Source of the DNA: Penium margaritaceum
Lineage: Eukaryota > Streptophyta > Zygnematophyceae > Desmidiales > Peniaceae
DNA length: 38,899 bases
NCBI GenBank assembly: GCA_023375785.1
Contig: SZWC01001187.1
Location: 31,818 to 70,716 of the forward strand
Direction of reading: 5' to 3'
The notes below the pieces were generated by a model. The model searched no databases. It was not told the DNA's origin and saw only the letters and a list, made by a program, of their open reading frames with translations. The translations under genes and the position numbers were made by a program. Below are positions 8,609 through 19,114 of this stretch, piece by piece (position 1 is the stretch's first letter; every line of letters begins with the position of its first letter).

Positions 8609-9304
8609 TGTAACGGGTCGCGTCTCCAGCTCCTGCTCTGAAGTCGTCGTCGGAGTTTGCAGAATGGCGTTCTCAGTCCACGTCAGGGGCTTATCCCCTT
8701 CGCAGGACTAAGGGGCAATCGTCATCAACGACCCAGAGCAGGGAGACTCGAATATTTCGATTCTCCGGAGGCCAATTTCTGTTTTTAACCAAATCCCTGG
8801 TTTTGAAACCCAAACCGGGGATTCTTACCTCGAACTCGTGTGTTCGCACGAGTTATTTCCTTTGTTTTATGTCGAACTTCATCGTAAACAAACTTTGATT
8901 TACATTTTGTCGTTCTGGCGGGAAATCGTCGCGTGCGAGGCATGCTGGCGATTTCACGCCAGCTCTCTCAACCTCACCCTCGCTCCCCCTATCCCTCGTC
9001 CTCGCTTGTGCGTTTGCAAGGAGGACGAGGGGGGGCGAGGGCACGAGGCCACGAGGCCTCGCCCTCGAGGCCCTCGTGGCCTCTTAGCCGCCGATCGGGC
9101 TGAGGCCGCGATCGGCGGCTGGCGGCTGGCCGGCCGGTGGCCGGCCTGTCGCTTGGCCGGCCGCCGGGCGTCCAGCCGGCCGGCAGCGAGCTAGCCGGCG
9201 GCCAGCACTTCGCTGGCCGCCGGCTAGCCCTCGCTGACGCGAGGGGTGGTGCGCAACCACCCTTCGCTTCGAGGTGGGAGGGCCGAACCGGCCCTCCCGC
9301 TACA
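8609..9304 (-). repeat. 5' LTR of gypsy-A (696 bp)
   Basis: On the plus strand it runs TGTAACGGG ... CCCGCTACA, giving TG...CA ends and short inverted repeats on the minus strand as well. Related copies are at 1-174 (3' end only) and 38498-38899 (the opposite end). The inner part is rich in GC palindromes built from GGCC, CCGG and CGAGG words, especially 9020-9250. Confidence 0.88.
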
Positions 9305-9321
9305 CAACATTTACAACCTCA

Positions 9322-10029
9322 ATGCTTAAGAAGTTTGCAGCAGTTCCGAAAGAGTTTGCGGAACTCATCAAGGAGTTTGAAGGGGTTTATCACGACGAAC
9401 TATCCCGTGAGTTACCACCACAATGCAACATCGACCACCAGATCGATGTGAAGTGGAGCAGCAAACCGACAGTGAAGGGGACCTATTCAATGAGTGACCA
9501 CAAATTGACCGAGCTCAAAAAACAACTGGACGAGATGCTCTAACAGGGGTTCATCAGGCTCTCCTTGTCACCTTACGCGACACTGGTACTTTTTGTGACA
9601 AAAAACATAGGCAAATAACATGGGTGCATGGACTATCGGGTGTTGAACGACATCACCATCAAGAACCACGACCCCCTTCCGCGAGCAGATGACTTTTTTG
9701 TCCAGCTCCGTGAGGCTCGAGTTTTCAACAAAATTGACCTATGCAGCGGCTATCATCAGATCCGTGTATCTAATAAGGACATCGAGAAGACAAAATTTTG
9801 CACCGGATACGGGCACTTCAAGTTCACGGTCATGCCATTTGGATTCACTAATGCCCCCACAACATTTATGGCGGCGATGAGCAATATCTTTTGCCCGCAC
9901 CTTGATGACTTTGTCATCGTATATCTTGACGACATCCTGGTGTACAGCTGCACCCTGGAGGAAAACAGTGAATATCTCCGAAAAGGTTTCAAGATTTTAG
10001 AAAGAGAGAAATTTTGTAGAAAACTTTGA
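9322..10029 (+). pseudogene. Gypsy-B pol: reverse transcriptase
   Basis: One frame with two stops spans the pre-RT segment (FAAVPKEFAELIKEFEGVYH, PPQCNIDHQIDV) and the RT motifs: DYRVLNDITIKNHDPLPR, NKIDLCSGYHQIRVS, TVMPFGFTNAPTTFM and the catalytic VYLDDILVYS (YLDD at 9922-9933). The stops lie after LDEML and after NIGK. Beyond 10029 the RT thumb is scrambled. The first ATG after the gypsy-A junction is only a convenient boundary; the real polyprotein began upstream. Confidence 0.87.
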
Positions 10030-10208
10030 AAATGGGACTTTGGTTTCCGTTTGATCGGCGGCGGATGGATCACCATGGACTCGAAAAAAGGTGGAGGTAG
10101 TCGTTAATTGACCGACGCCCACAAGCTTTTGCAACTACTACCACCGATTTGTAAAGGACTACGCACAACTGGAATTGGGGGGACAGCAAACAAGAAGCGT
10201 CCAACTCT

Positions 10209-10674
10209 TTGAGAAACGCTCTGACCTCGGCGTCAGCCTTACGGTTGGTAGATCCAATGGTGGACTACATCATGGCCACCGATGCATCCAATCGAGTCGT
10301 CGGAGCCGTTATCCTCCAAAACAACGGTGGTGGAGTTAGCCGGACGCGTACATGTACAGAAACCACGCGGGCCGGAACTCAACTATGCTGTGCTCGAAAA
10401 AGAGCTGCTCGTAGTCGTGCACGCGTTCAAGACGTGGCGGTGCTCCTTGGAATGCCGACGATGCATTGTCTGCACCAACCATCATGCCCTAAAACATCTC
10501 AAGACCCAGCCAAATCTAAGCTTCAGACAAACTCAATGGATGGATTTCCTCGAGTTGAATTTCAACTTCGACATCAAGTACCGCCCTGGAAAAACAATTC
10601 CGGTGGAAGCTCTGAGCCGGCGACCAGATTTAATGGCTGATATCACTACGTTGCTCGTCGAACAAGATCCGTAA
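10209..10674 (+). pseudogene. Gypsy-B pol: RNase H domain
   Basis: The segment starts MATDASNRVVGAVILQNNGG, changes frame near 10320, and continues GPELNYAVLEKELLVVVHAF, KTWRCSLECRRCIVCTNHHA and FNFDIKYRPGKTIPVEALSR. The family motif T-D-H has become T-N-H, which removes a catalytic aspartate by a single G-to-A change. The gene is thus broken by frameshift and by active-site loss. Confidence 0.84.
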
Positions 10675-10781
10675 ATCGCGAGGCTGTTCACGAAGGGTTA
10701 CGACAAAACCAAGTTTTGGTTTGACGACCCTTACTGGCGACGACAGTTCACTCGCCGGGTCGTCGTTCTCAGAACGAGGAA

Positions 10782-11408
10782 TTGCGGTGGATGCTATTGG
10801 AGGAGTGTCACGACACTTGTCCAAGAGGAAACTTTAGCGAAGACAGGACATTGAAGAAGTTGGCGAAGTACTACTGGTGGGAAAAAATGCAGACCGACGT
10901 GGCGGCCTTCTGTAAATTGTGTGAAACCTGGTTAAGACAAAAACATCGTCGGATACGACTACATCATCTACTTCAACCCCTACCCATTCCAACGGAACCG
11001 TGGGCCGACATCTGCATGGACTTTGTGATAGGACTGCCTGCTACTCCCGAGGGGTATGACGCCATCCTCGTCGTGGTGGACAGAATTTCTAAATTGTTGC
11101 ACTTCATTCTAACGACAACCATCCTCGCCGCAGAAGGAACGGCGTGGCTGTTTCTACATCACATCATGCGGCTGTACGGAGTGCCACGTACCATCATGAG
11201 AAACAGAGACAGCCGCTTCACCTGCCATTCTTTTCACAAACTGATGACACGCTACAACAGTCATATCCAGCTATCAACAGTGTGTCATCCTCACACAGAC
11301 GGGCAGACAGAGCGAACCAATTTGATGCTCAAACAAATTCTCCAAACTCTATGTGAACCACACGCCACTGACTGGACAGCAGAGTTACCAACCATCGAAC
11401 TCACATGA
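10782..11408 (+). pseudogene. Gypsy-B pol: integrase
   Basis: A 208-codon open block shows YYWWEKMQTDVAAFCKLCET (end of the zinc-binding domain), the first catalytic Asp in CMDFVIGLPATPEGYDAIL, TIMRNRDSRF where the family has SDRD, and TDGQTERTN with the catalytic Glu. The second catalytic Asp is replaced by Asn, again consistent with one G-to-A change. After 11408 the frame ends; the C-terminal part continues in broken pieces to the chromodomain. Confidence 0.84.
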
Positions 11409-12078
11409 AACTTGGCCACTTCTTTTGCAATTGGTAAAATACCTCTTGAGGTGGTGTATGGCAAACTTCTCGTCACACAGGCTGGATTGCAGAGTCAAGA
11501 GTAACATACCCGCATTGACATCCACCACTGAGACTTCACAAGCATATGGGAGTAAACACGGTAGTTTCTCGCAAAGATGCAAGAAGCTATGAAGCGGGCA
11601 GTTGACCGACATCGCAGCAATGACGTGTTCACCGCCAGCGATTGCGTCCTCCTTAGCTCTGCTACTATAAAACTTCAAGGACAGGACTTCGTGAAGCTCA
11701 AACCGTGTTTGTTGGGACCAATTGAGATCGAGCAAATGTAAACTCCAGTTGTCTCCTCGACAGCATGAAGATCCATCTATCTTCCACATCAGCAAGCTCA
11801 AGAAATACCGGGACCCCAGTACGGACTTCCCCGGCAGAGACGTCGCACCTCCACCTCCCATACAAGTGGACAAGGATATGGATTACGTGATTAAAGATAT
11901 CCTTGGACTTCGACACCAAGGAAAAATGATCGAGTATCTGGTCAAGTGGCATGGCTACGACGCCGCGCACAACAGCTGGGAGCCCTATGACAACCTCCTA
12001 GATGTTGATCATCTGATTGACGACTACTTTCGTCGTCACCGGCCTACATCTACTAGTGCGCCGGGACGTCGCGGTTAA
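11409..12078 (+). pseudogene. Gypsy-B pol: integrase C-terminus and chromodomain
   Basis: Fragments such as SFAIGKIPLEVVYGKLL and DRHRSNDVFTASDCVLLS are the integrase tail in shifting frames. From 11722 one frame reads IFHISKLKKYRDPSTDF and then the chromodomain MIEYLVKWHGYDAAHNSWEP, followed by a short basic tail and a stop at 12078. The chromodomain aromatic and acidic pattern (YLVKWHGY...NSWEP) is complete. It abuts the purine tract. Confidence 0.84.
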
Positions 12079-12091
12079 AAGGGAGGAGAAG
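12077..12091 (+). other. Polypurine tract of gypsy-B
   Basis: AAAAGGGAGGAGAAG immediately precedes the LTR start TGTTACATCC. It overlaps the chromodomain stop codon region. The paralogous tract in gypsy-C is at 23551-23565. Confidence 0.85.
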
Positions 12092-12643
12092 TGTTACATC
12101 CCTGACGTACACGAGTCCCTGAACTCCGCGAGTGGAAATTTCTGTCTTTACATTCATGGCCCACCACGCGATGACTGCAGGATTTTGACGCCGTTCAGCT
12201 CATGGCATTTTGGCTAGCTGCCTCGACCTCCAATGTTCCATTCCTGAAGTTCCTGACAACTTCGACCACCTTCCAGAATTGTTGACAGAAGTGTCACGAA
12301 CGATGTAGACACCTGAACATTGTTCGGTCGACTTCTCGACGGTGCTCAACTTTTAAAAAGAAGCACCCCGATATTCTCAAATCCCCCCGACTTCTTGATG
12401 GATATTCTTGAATTTACCACTCGTGGCGCGACCTCGCACGCGTCGCTTGGCTCGAGCGCTGAAAACCTGAATCATACCTCACTCTCATTCTCAGAATTGT
12501 ATATATGTGCTCGATGCACTTGACACTTGTCATTCAAGTACACTTACTGCTGAGTACAAATTATTCATTTGTCCCAAGCAACTGAATTGACTTCTTTCCC
12601 GCACCTCATCCCTGTGAACCACCCACGTTATGCTCGGCTAACA
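12092..12643 (+). repeat. 3' LTR of gypsy-B (552 bp)
   Basis: It begins TGTTACATCC after the purine tract and ends CGGCTAACA, giving TGTTA...TAACA inverted ends. Its right boundary is supported by the gypsy-C LTR, which ends GGTGTAACA, and by LTR-E, which also ends GGTGTAACA at 34573. Confidence 0.83.
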
Positions 12644-12789
12644 GTCGGGTTAGTTGGTACTGTGCCACATCAGTGAAAGTTGCCGCTAGTGTATGGTTTG
12701 CCTGAAGAGTGTCGTTGTTCACGTGCTGCTAATCCTCCATTGCCGAAGTCTTTTGCCGGTTACTGCTACTCGTAGTCGGGTGCGCTTGT

Positions 12790-14429
12790 TCCTTTCACCG
12801 TTGTTGTTGTGAGGTCTATAAAGGTGCTGATCTGAGCCATTAAGTACGGTCGTCAACTGAGCGCATCCTTTGGATTTTTTTCCAGGCAGCTACTCAATGT
12901 TGTAGCCGAAGTTGGAGTCAAGGAACTCCATCCATCAAGTTTGTGAACGAATCATATTGGACTGAGTCTTGTGATACTTGAGCGCGTGGTGGTCTATGCA
13001 AACGACACATCATCGGCATTCAAGATAGCACCGCCAAGTCTTCAATGTATGCACAACTGCTAGAAGAAAACCATGTTGTACACTGCATAGTTCAGCTCTC
13101 GACAAAACAATTTTCTCGACATATACGCGACCCGGTTGTACTACACTATCATTTCCTTGGGGGATTACGGCTCGGATTGTTTGATGGGACACGTCAGTGG
13201 CCATGATTCAGTCCAGCGTTGGGCCCAAAAACTTTCAGGCTGACGCCAAGGTCACATTGTTTCTCAAAGAGTTGAATGCTTTGGTTAATCCCCACTCCAA
13301 TTGGTGGTTTTACGAGTGAGATCAGAGGGAGGGGCTAAAGCATAGTTCTTTAGGAATCGATGGTAGTAGCTGCATAAACTCAAAAAAATCTGGACGTCCC
13401 ACACATTGGTGGTCAAAAACTCGATCGAACGGCGACCAAAGTCGCACTAAGAGATTTCCGTATTTTTTTTTCTCTCCATAAATGTTCAGGAATGACCACC
13501 GTGCTCCTCTAGGGTACGGATTAACACCACAGTGTCATCAAGATGCACAACGACAAAGTCATCAAGGTATGGTGAGAGAATAATGTTCATTGCCACTATA
13601 GGGACTTTCTTGAGTCCAAATGGCATGATCGTGACATTGAAGTGCCCGTATCTGGTGGTGAACGTCTTCTTGATGTCCTTCTCAGATACGCGGATCTTTT
13701 GATAGCAACTATGTAGGTCAACTTTGGTGCAATTCCTTGCTCCACAAAGTTGGTAAGAAAGTTCTTCCGCTCACAAAAGGGGATAGCGGTTCTTGATTGA
13801 TATTGCGTTCAACACTATTGATGGTTATTGCGTTCAACGCTATGTAGTCCAATAAAATCAGTTTCTTGCCAGTTTCTTTTCACAAAAATTACAAGAACAA
13901 CGTGTGGTGATGTGGATGGCCTGATGAACCATTGTCCAAGCATCTCGTCTAGCAGTTTACTACCTCTACAACTTGTGGTTGCTCGTCAGATAGTTCCCCT
14001 TGACCGTCGGTCTGCTGTCCAGCTTCAGGTCTATCTCATGGTCGACGTTGTATTATGGAGGTAGTTCACAAGGCAGTTTGTAAAGAAAATTCCCTTCACA
14101 CTCCTTGAAGAGTGATGCAATCTCCTCCAAAATGGCTGCAAACTTGTCAGGTGTTCGGATAAATGAGGCTGATATTGTCGCGTCCGCTGTTGTGATGTCC
14201 TCTCCTTCCCCCTACTCCATGTGGACTAGTCGCACTTGTGCTCTTTGTCGCAAGTGCTACTAAATCACGTCAAATGATATTGACTGCGTGCATTATTTTA
14301 TGACTGCTATAAGTTCCTCTGCTGCTTTCCGTGACTGCCGCTCCGTCACAAGTCGCTCAATCGAAACTGGCGTCATTCTTTGCCATTTATTCTCAAGTTA
14401 GACTGCACCACTACTCCAATTCACTTGCG
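12790..14429 (-). pseudogene. Gypsy-D: decayed RT and RNase H of the B family, minus strand
   Basis: Read on the minus strand: TPDKFAAILEEIASLFKECE and VDHEIDLKLDSRPTVKGNY (pre-RT, near 14170-14010), VDLHSCYQKIRVSEKDIKKT, RYGHFNVTIMPFGL, and PYLDDFVVVHLDD, where the YLDD box is HLDD (13533-13544). RNase H follows: MATDVSHQTIRAVIPQGNDS, VVHTLKTWRCYLECR, VVCIDHHALKY, WMEFLDSNFGYNIE and a broken DALS-RPYLM near 12800. Motif by motif it matches gypsy-B, so it is a relative in the opposite orientation. Frames shift repeatedly and several stops occur. The copia-1 insertion at 14434 truncates its upstream side. Confidence 0.78.
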
Positions 14430-14434
14430 GCTTA

Positions 14435-15006
14435 TGATAACCCTCTGTATATATATTCGTGCGTATGTGCCCTCGGGTGTGCAGTGCATGAGGAATCGGC
14501 GGTCGGTGGTGATCCACGCTGATAGCGGAGACTCGAGCTTGCCAAGACTGTCACGTGGCGGCGTTGCTCCCTTGTCTCCCGCGGTCCACCGGCCGTCGAC
14601 TCTTGCCTGCCCCCGCTAGCAAACCTATTTGTGTCCTTGAGATTTATGTGATATACTGTGCTCGCTGTGATTCGCGACCTAGATTAGACCCTAACTTGCA
14701 TGTTTGTAGGTCTAGTTTAGGTTTCCTAAGTTCTGACATACTTCGTGACTTGAAGGTGCGAACGCACCTTTTCTGGGCGCACAGGGCGATTTCGCCCTCG
14801 CACCTCGTCGAGCGGCGGCGAGCGAAGCTCGCCGCCGATGGGTGAGACTCGACTATCGAGTCTCACCCGTAAGAGGGGGTCATATTGTTACTCGGGCACT
14901 TGTACGTTTTTTGGCTTGCTTTGCATTAGGGTTTTGGACCTCCCATGCTCCATACTTAACGAAACGAAGCGCCGTTGGTCTCATTCTCTTCGTAGCAAAG
15001 TTCTCA
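14435..15006 (+). repeat. 5' LTR of copia-1
   Basis: It starts TGATAACCCTCTGTATATAT and ends AGCAAAGTTCTCA directly before the primer-binding site. TATATATA near its left end may be a promoter element, though it lies unusually close to the LTR start. The right half carries three consecutive hairpins: GGGCGATTTCGCCC, GGCGGCGAGC-GAA-GCTCGCCGCC, and GGGTGAGACTCGA-CTA-TCGAGTCTCACCC. Confidence 0.94.
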
Positions 15007-15018
15007 TGGTATCAGAGC
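15007..15018 (+). other. Primer-binding site of copia-1 (initiator tRNA-Met type)
   Basis: TGGTATCAGAGC follows the 5' LTR with no spacer. This is the classic complement of the initiator tRNA-Met 3' end used by many plant copia and gypsy elements. Confidence 0.92.
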
Positions 15019-15484
15019 CCTTCTCTGGGCCTGAGAAGGGTCAGAGCCGACCGTAGGAGCCGAAGAAAGGGGCGGCCGCCACTTGGACGCCACGTCGGCT
15101 AGGGTTGGCGGGCTAGGACAGGGCGTCGAAGCTGCTCCAGGGCGTCGAACCAGCCCTAAAGGAGGCGCGCAAGCCCTAGCAAGGCTTCGCGCATGTGAGG
15201 GACGCTTGTGACGAAGAGCCGCCGCCGAAAGAAGCTCCCACGCCCCATCAAGGCCCTCCCCAAGGTGCCCAACTGCAACTCTAAGGGTGGGCAAAGGGTT
15301 TGGGGGGGGCGGGATTGAACTTGTAGGGCTCCAGGACTATTCTGGTGGCTTCCCTATAGAGCTTCGGGCTCTCGGCAGAAAACTGGGCCCAAAGTGGGCC
15401 CGGCGAATTGCTGCCGAAATTTTCTTGGTCCCTTTCGGCACCGTCCAGAGCTAGGTAGACCACCAAACCCACTCTCCGAACACC

Positions 15485-17375
15485 ATGAGCGAGGTAGACG
15501 GGACAAATGGAGGTGAAGGGAGTGGTGGCAACGCTCCTAATGTCACCCTCACTGCTGCCGCAATGGCGCAGCTTGGACTAGGCCAAAAGGAGCTGTCTCC
15601 CCCGCAGCTTGGGACGAGGGATTACCTGGCATGGAGGGACATTTTTCTGTCCTGGGCAGCAGAACATGGGTTGGAGGAACTCTACATTCGTCCTCCCCCA
15701 AATGCTGCAACCGATCTCATGCTGTTGCGCGCATTCAATGCACTAACCCGCGCACTGCCAGACCCACAAGCATATGCTCTGCGCCACTTTCGCTTTGGCG
15801 GGCGAGGTGAGGATCCCTCTGACCCACGAAGTGGTGCAGCACGACCGCATGATGCCTGGTGCCACCTGTCCACGCGCCAAGAAGAACAGGGCATGACTCT
15901 CGTCGTGACGCTGAGAGATCGCCTGCGCAATCTCTACCCTAAACCAGGCGCGCCGGTTGCTGAGTTCTGGGATGAGGCCATGGACATTCGCCGACGACTC
16001 TTGGGTCTCGGTGCCTCGTGCTCCGTCCTTGAGTGGCTGGACGTGGTGCTGCTCCACCTTGGCAAGCAATACAAAGAGTTCCGGCGTGACTTGCTGCGTC
16101 GTCACCCAGTCGCTGAGATCGAGCTCATCGACCTCGCCTCCGTTTTTGAGGAGCTGCGCAACTACGAAGACATATTGAAGGGTGAGGCTCGCGACATGAC
16201 AGCGGCGCCACCGACAGCATATGCACACCAGAGCTCCTCTTCCACCGCTGCTGCAGCGAATCAGAAATCATTCATCTCCTCTGGAGGATCCTCCAGTGGG
16301 GGTCGTGGCTGGTCTGGTGGCGGTGGTCGCGGCCATGGTCGCGGCCATGGTAACCAGAGGTGCAGCTACTGCAATCAGACTGGGCACTTTTGGCGCCGGT
16401 GCCCTTCCCTCCAAAGGCAGATGATGGAGAAACAACAGCAGCAGCAGGCACAGCAGCAGCAGAGGCAGACACAGCAGCAGCAGAGGCAGGCACAGCAACA
16501 GCATCAGCCACTGCAGCAGTTCTCTCCAGTGCAGCACTACGGTGGATATGGACCACCTGGGGTGCACCCTTACCAACCTGTAGCAGCAGCCACCTATGGA
16601 CTGACGCCTCATCATCAGCTTCACCCACAGTATCTGCAGCAGATGACGCCACAGCCTGGGCCTTATGGGCTGCCAGTGCCAACGTTCGCTGCGGCTCCGG
16701 TGCCTGTCCCAGGGTGGGCCCAGCGCGTGTACGACGACATGGCGACCCCGCGCACTTCCGACATGCAGGAAGCTGTGCCCATCACCTTGCCTCCAGAGAC
16801 TATTGCTGCTCCTCAGCCAGGTCCGCGCCTTGGGCACACGCACATCACTACATCACATGTCTTGCCCATGCATGAGTGGTTGTTTGATACAGCAGCATCG
16901 CATCACATGTCACCTCATCGTCAGTTGTTTGTGTCTCTGTATGCCACTCATGATGTGGAAGGGGTGCGGACGGGCTCAGGAGAGGTGTTGAGGGTTGAGG
17001 GCATTGGGACTGTTGCACTACAAGCACCGGGAGGGGTAATGTGGCTGACTGGGGTTTTGTATGTTCCTCGACTGAAGGTGAACCTGTTGTCAGGGGGGCA
17101 GTTGGATCGCCAATTGGGCATGTCAACGCTAACACAAGCAGAAAAATGCATGCTTTTTGATGCACACGGTGCGTTGTTGGCTGATGGACCCTTGCATACT
17201 GACATGCTGTACCGCCTGACCCTGTTCCCTGCATTGCCCTCCAACCGTCCACAGACCCACATCATGACCAAAACGGACCCAAAACACACTGAGCTCATCC
17301 ACAGAAGACTGGCCCACATCAACACAGAACTGGTTACCGAACTACTGAAACACCAACCTGCACATGGACTGAGCC
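15485..17375 (+). CDS. Copia-1 Gag and protease, start of integrase (interrupted by assembly gap)
   Basis: The frame opens MSEVDGTNGGEGSGGNAPNV about 470 nt after the PBS. The N-terminal capsid region includes RDYLAWRDIFLSWAAEHGLE and LRDRLRNLYPKPGAPVAEF. A Gly-rich stretch precedes the CCHC knuckle CSYCNQTGHFWRRC (residues 293-306), all four ligands intact, followed by a Gln-rich spacer. The protease has WLFDTAASHHMSPH with the catalytic Asp at residue 468; D-T-A replaces the usual D-S-G. Next is the pre-integrase motif with ELIHRRLAHINTE near residue 600. The frame then runs into NNN at 17376. Codons are intact throughout. Gag packages RNA and the protease matures the polyprotein. Confidence 0.92.
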
Positions 17376-17378
17376 NNN
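17376..17378. other. NNN gap hiding the copia-1 integrase core
   Basis: Left of the gap is the pre-integrase segment. Right of it the frame begins KLSPRGRWCVFVGVSHASKA, a motif found after the integrase catalytic core. The DDE core, normally several hundred bases, is missing, and the frame differs across the gap. Three Ns are therefore a placeholder of unknown length, or the core is truly deleted. Confidence 0.8.
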
Positions 17379-19114
17379 AAACTGAGTCCACGAGGCAGAT
17401 GGTGTGTCTTCGTCGGAGTCTCTCATGCCTCGAAGGCATGGAGGTTTTGGGATCCTGTGCAGCACACGTTTGTCGAGAGTCGTGATGCGTCCTTCCTAGA
17501 ACACATGCCATACAAGGCGTTCAGGGGACTCAAGCATGCACCTGTGCTCACTGTTCCTGAACGATATCCTGAGTACGTGAGTGTCCCCATCTTTGTCCCC
17601 ATCACACAACCTAAGGTTACACCACCGTCGAGAGAACACAAGGTCACGGCACAAGACACACCGGTCCCCACTGACTTGCTTACACCGGCTGACCTTGCAA
17701 GCACTAGTGCAGACTCCGCAGGGTCGCCACCGGGTCTGACCCCAGTACAAAACAGACCTGTCCAGTCTGATCCAGTCCGTCGCTCACAGCGGAACGTAGC
17801 CAGGGTGAATTACAGACAGTTTTACCATACAGCTGGTCCCACACAGCCTGTGACTGTCCACCCAGAGCCTCTCACTGTCGAAGAGGCAAGGGGGCGCCCT
17901 GATGCAACAGAGTGGGAAAAGGCTATGATTGATGAGCTGAACGCTCTCCTTGAGCATGAAGTTTATCAACTGGTGCCTCTTCCCCCCGGACGCAAAGCCA
18001 TTGACCTAAAGTGGGTGTTCAAAGTCAAACGGAATGTCCAGGGCCTGTTTGAGAAATACAAGGCTCGACTGGTAGCCAAGGGTTTCCACCAAATACCAGG
18101 ACAGGACTTCACGGACACCTACGCCCTTGTGGGCAAGTACACGTCAGGTCGTGCGCTGCTGGGGGTCGCAGCACACGTGGACTGGGAAATACATCAAATG
18201 GATGTCAAGAATGCTTTTCTGAACGGACCACTAGAAGAGGAGATTTATGTGGAACAACCACCAGGGTTCACGGACGGAACAGACAGAGTTTGGCTACTGC
18301 TGAAAGCACTGTATGGACTGAAACAGGCACCACGGTGCTGGAACAAAGAAATCAGCCAAACACTAGAACTTGGAGGATTTCTACAAAGTTTGTCTGATCC
18401 CTCCCTGTTCATTCGCAGTGTTCGCGGCACTCCAGTTGTGCTTCTTGTCTATGTAGATGACCTACTGATTCTTTCGCCCTCTCTCACTCTTGTTCAAGAC
18501 ACAAAAGCCCTGCTTACTGCACACTACCGCATGACCGACCTGGGAGAGGCACACAATTTCCTGGGCATGACTATCACGCGCAACAGAGCTGCACGCACCT
18601 TAACATTACACCAGGGACGGTTCATAGCACACCTAACAGAACGATTCTCTCACCTTGTTCAACATCTCCCCACACAGCATTCACCGATGAGTCCAGACGT
18701 CTATGGGCACCTCCTTGACCCTTGCACCACAGACTACGGCCCGGACACAGATCCTACACTGTACAGGCAGATCACTGGCAGCCTCACCTACCTTTCCTCC
18801 ACCACCCGACCGGATATTGCATGTGCAGTGAACACACTCGCCCAGTTCAGCCAGCAACCCCGCAGTGCACATCAACAGGCTTTGCTGAAACTTCTGCGTT
18901 ATGTGTTTGACACTGCATCCATGGGCCTCGTCTTTTCCCCTGGCACTGGTCCCTTGCTCGATGGGTACTGTGACAGTGACTATGCACGAGACCGAAATGC
19001 ACGCAGTCGGGGGGGGTATGTTTTCCGTTTGTGGGGCACCACTGTGTCATGGCGCAGTGCAAAGCAGTCATGTGTTGCACGTAGTGTGGCTGAAGCAGAG
19101 TACATGGCATTGGG
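17379..19114 (+). CDS. Copia-1 Pol: integrase C-terminus, reverse transcriptase, RNase H (part)
   Basis: One uninterrupted frame. It starts with the integrase C-terminal KLSPRGRWCVFVGV-WRFWDP block, then an unstructured P/T-rich linker. RT follows: KAIDLKWVFKVKRN, YKARLVAKGFHQIPGQDF, VDWEIHQMDVKNAFLNGPLE, EEIYVEQPPGFTDG, ALYGLKQAPRCW and the catalytic VYVDDLLILS (YVDD at 18450-18461). The connection reads QITGSLTYLSSTTRPDIA, and RNase H has DGYCDSDYARDRNARSRGG and AEAEYMAL. These are the standard copia motifs in order. The first ATG inside this stretch is not the start; it belongs to the Gag-Pol polyprotein begun at 15485. Confidence 0.93.

Larger units (their letters stand above)
1..9304 (-). 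mobile_element. Gypsy-A: chromodomain Ty3/gypsy retrotransposon, minus strand, left end outside the window
   Basis: Read on the minus strand the order is LTR (9304-8609), primer-binding site, leader, gag, protease, RT, RNase H, integrase, chromodomain, polypurine tract, LTR (174 to beyond base 1). This is the gag-PR-RT-RH-IN-chromodomain order of chromoviruses. The body carries several in-frame stops and frameshifts, a 592-bp MITE in the protease and two assembly duplications, so it is not autonomous now. It is inserted in gypsy-B: RT coding sequence of the opposite strand starts just after 9304. The 5-bp target duplication would be CAACA (9305-9309) plus a matching site left of the window, which cannot be checked here. 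Confidence 0.9.
9305..12643 (+). mobile_element. Gypsy-B: 3' part of a chromodomain gypsy element
   Basis: It contains decayed RT, RNase H, integrase and chromodomain in order, then a purine tract and a 552-bp LTR. The 5' LTR, gag and protease are absent because gypsy-A is inserted at 9304/9305; they should lie left of the window. It is the founder of a family that also includes gypsy-C, gypsy-D and LTR-E in this window. The multiple stops and lost catalytic residues mark it as old. Confidence 0.85.

Noticed and set aside
8609..9304. Solo LTR inserted in gypsy-B
   Set aside because: The two flanks (ACCAC and CAACA) do not match, while a primer-binding-like site and gag follow on one side and a purine tract precedes the partner LTR at 1-174. 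It is the 5' LTR of gypsy-A.
12644..12790. Continuation of gypsy-D integrase next to the gypsy-B LTR
   Set aside because: Minus-strand translation gives only vague resemblance and several stops; no zinc-binding or DDE motif can be read, so it was left unassigned.
15485..17485. Copia-1 gag-protease frame ending at 17485
   Set aside because: The last 35 codons lie after NNN in a frame that does not fit copia. The proper continuation (KLSPRGRWCVFVGV) is in another frame, so the end at 17485 is an artefact of the gap length.
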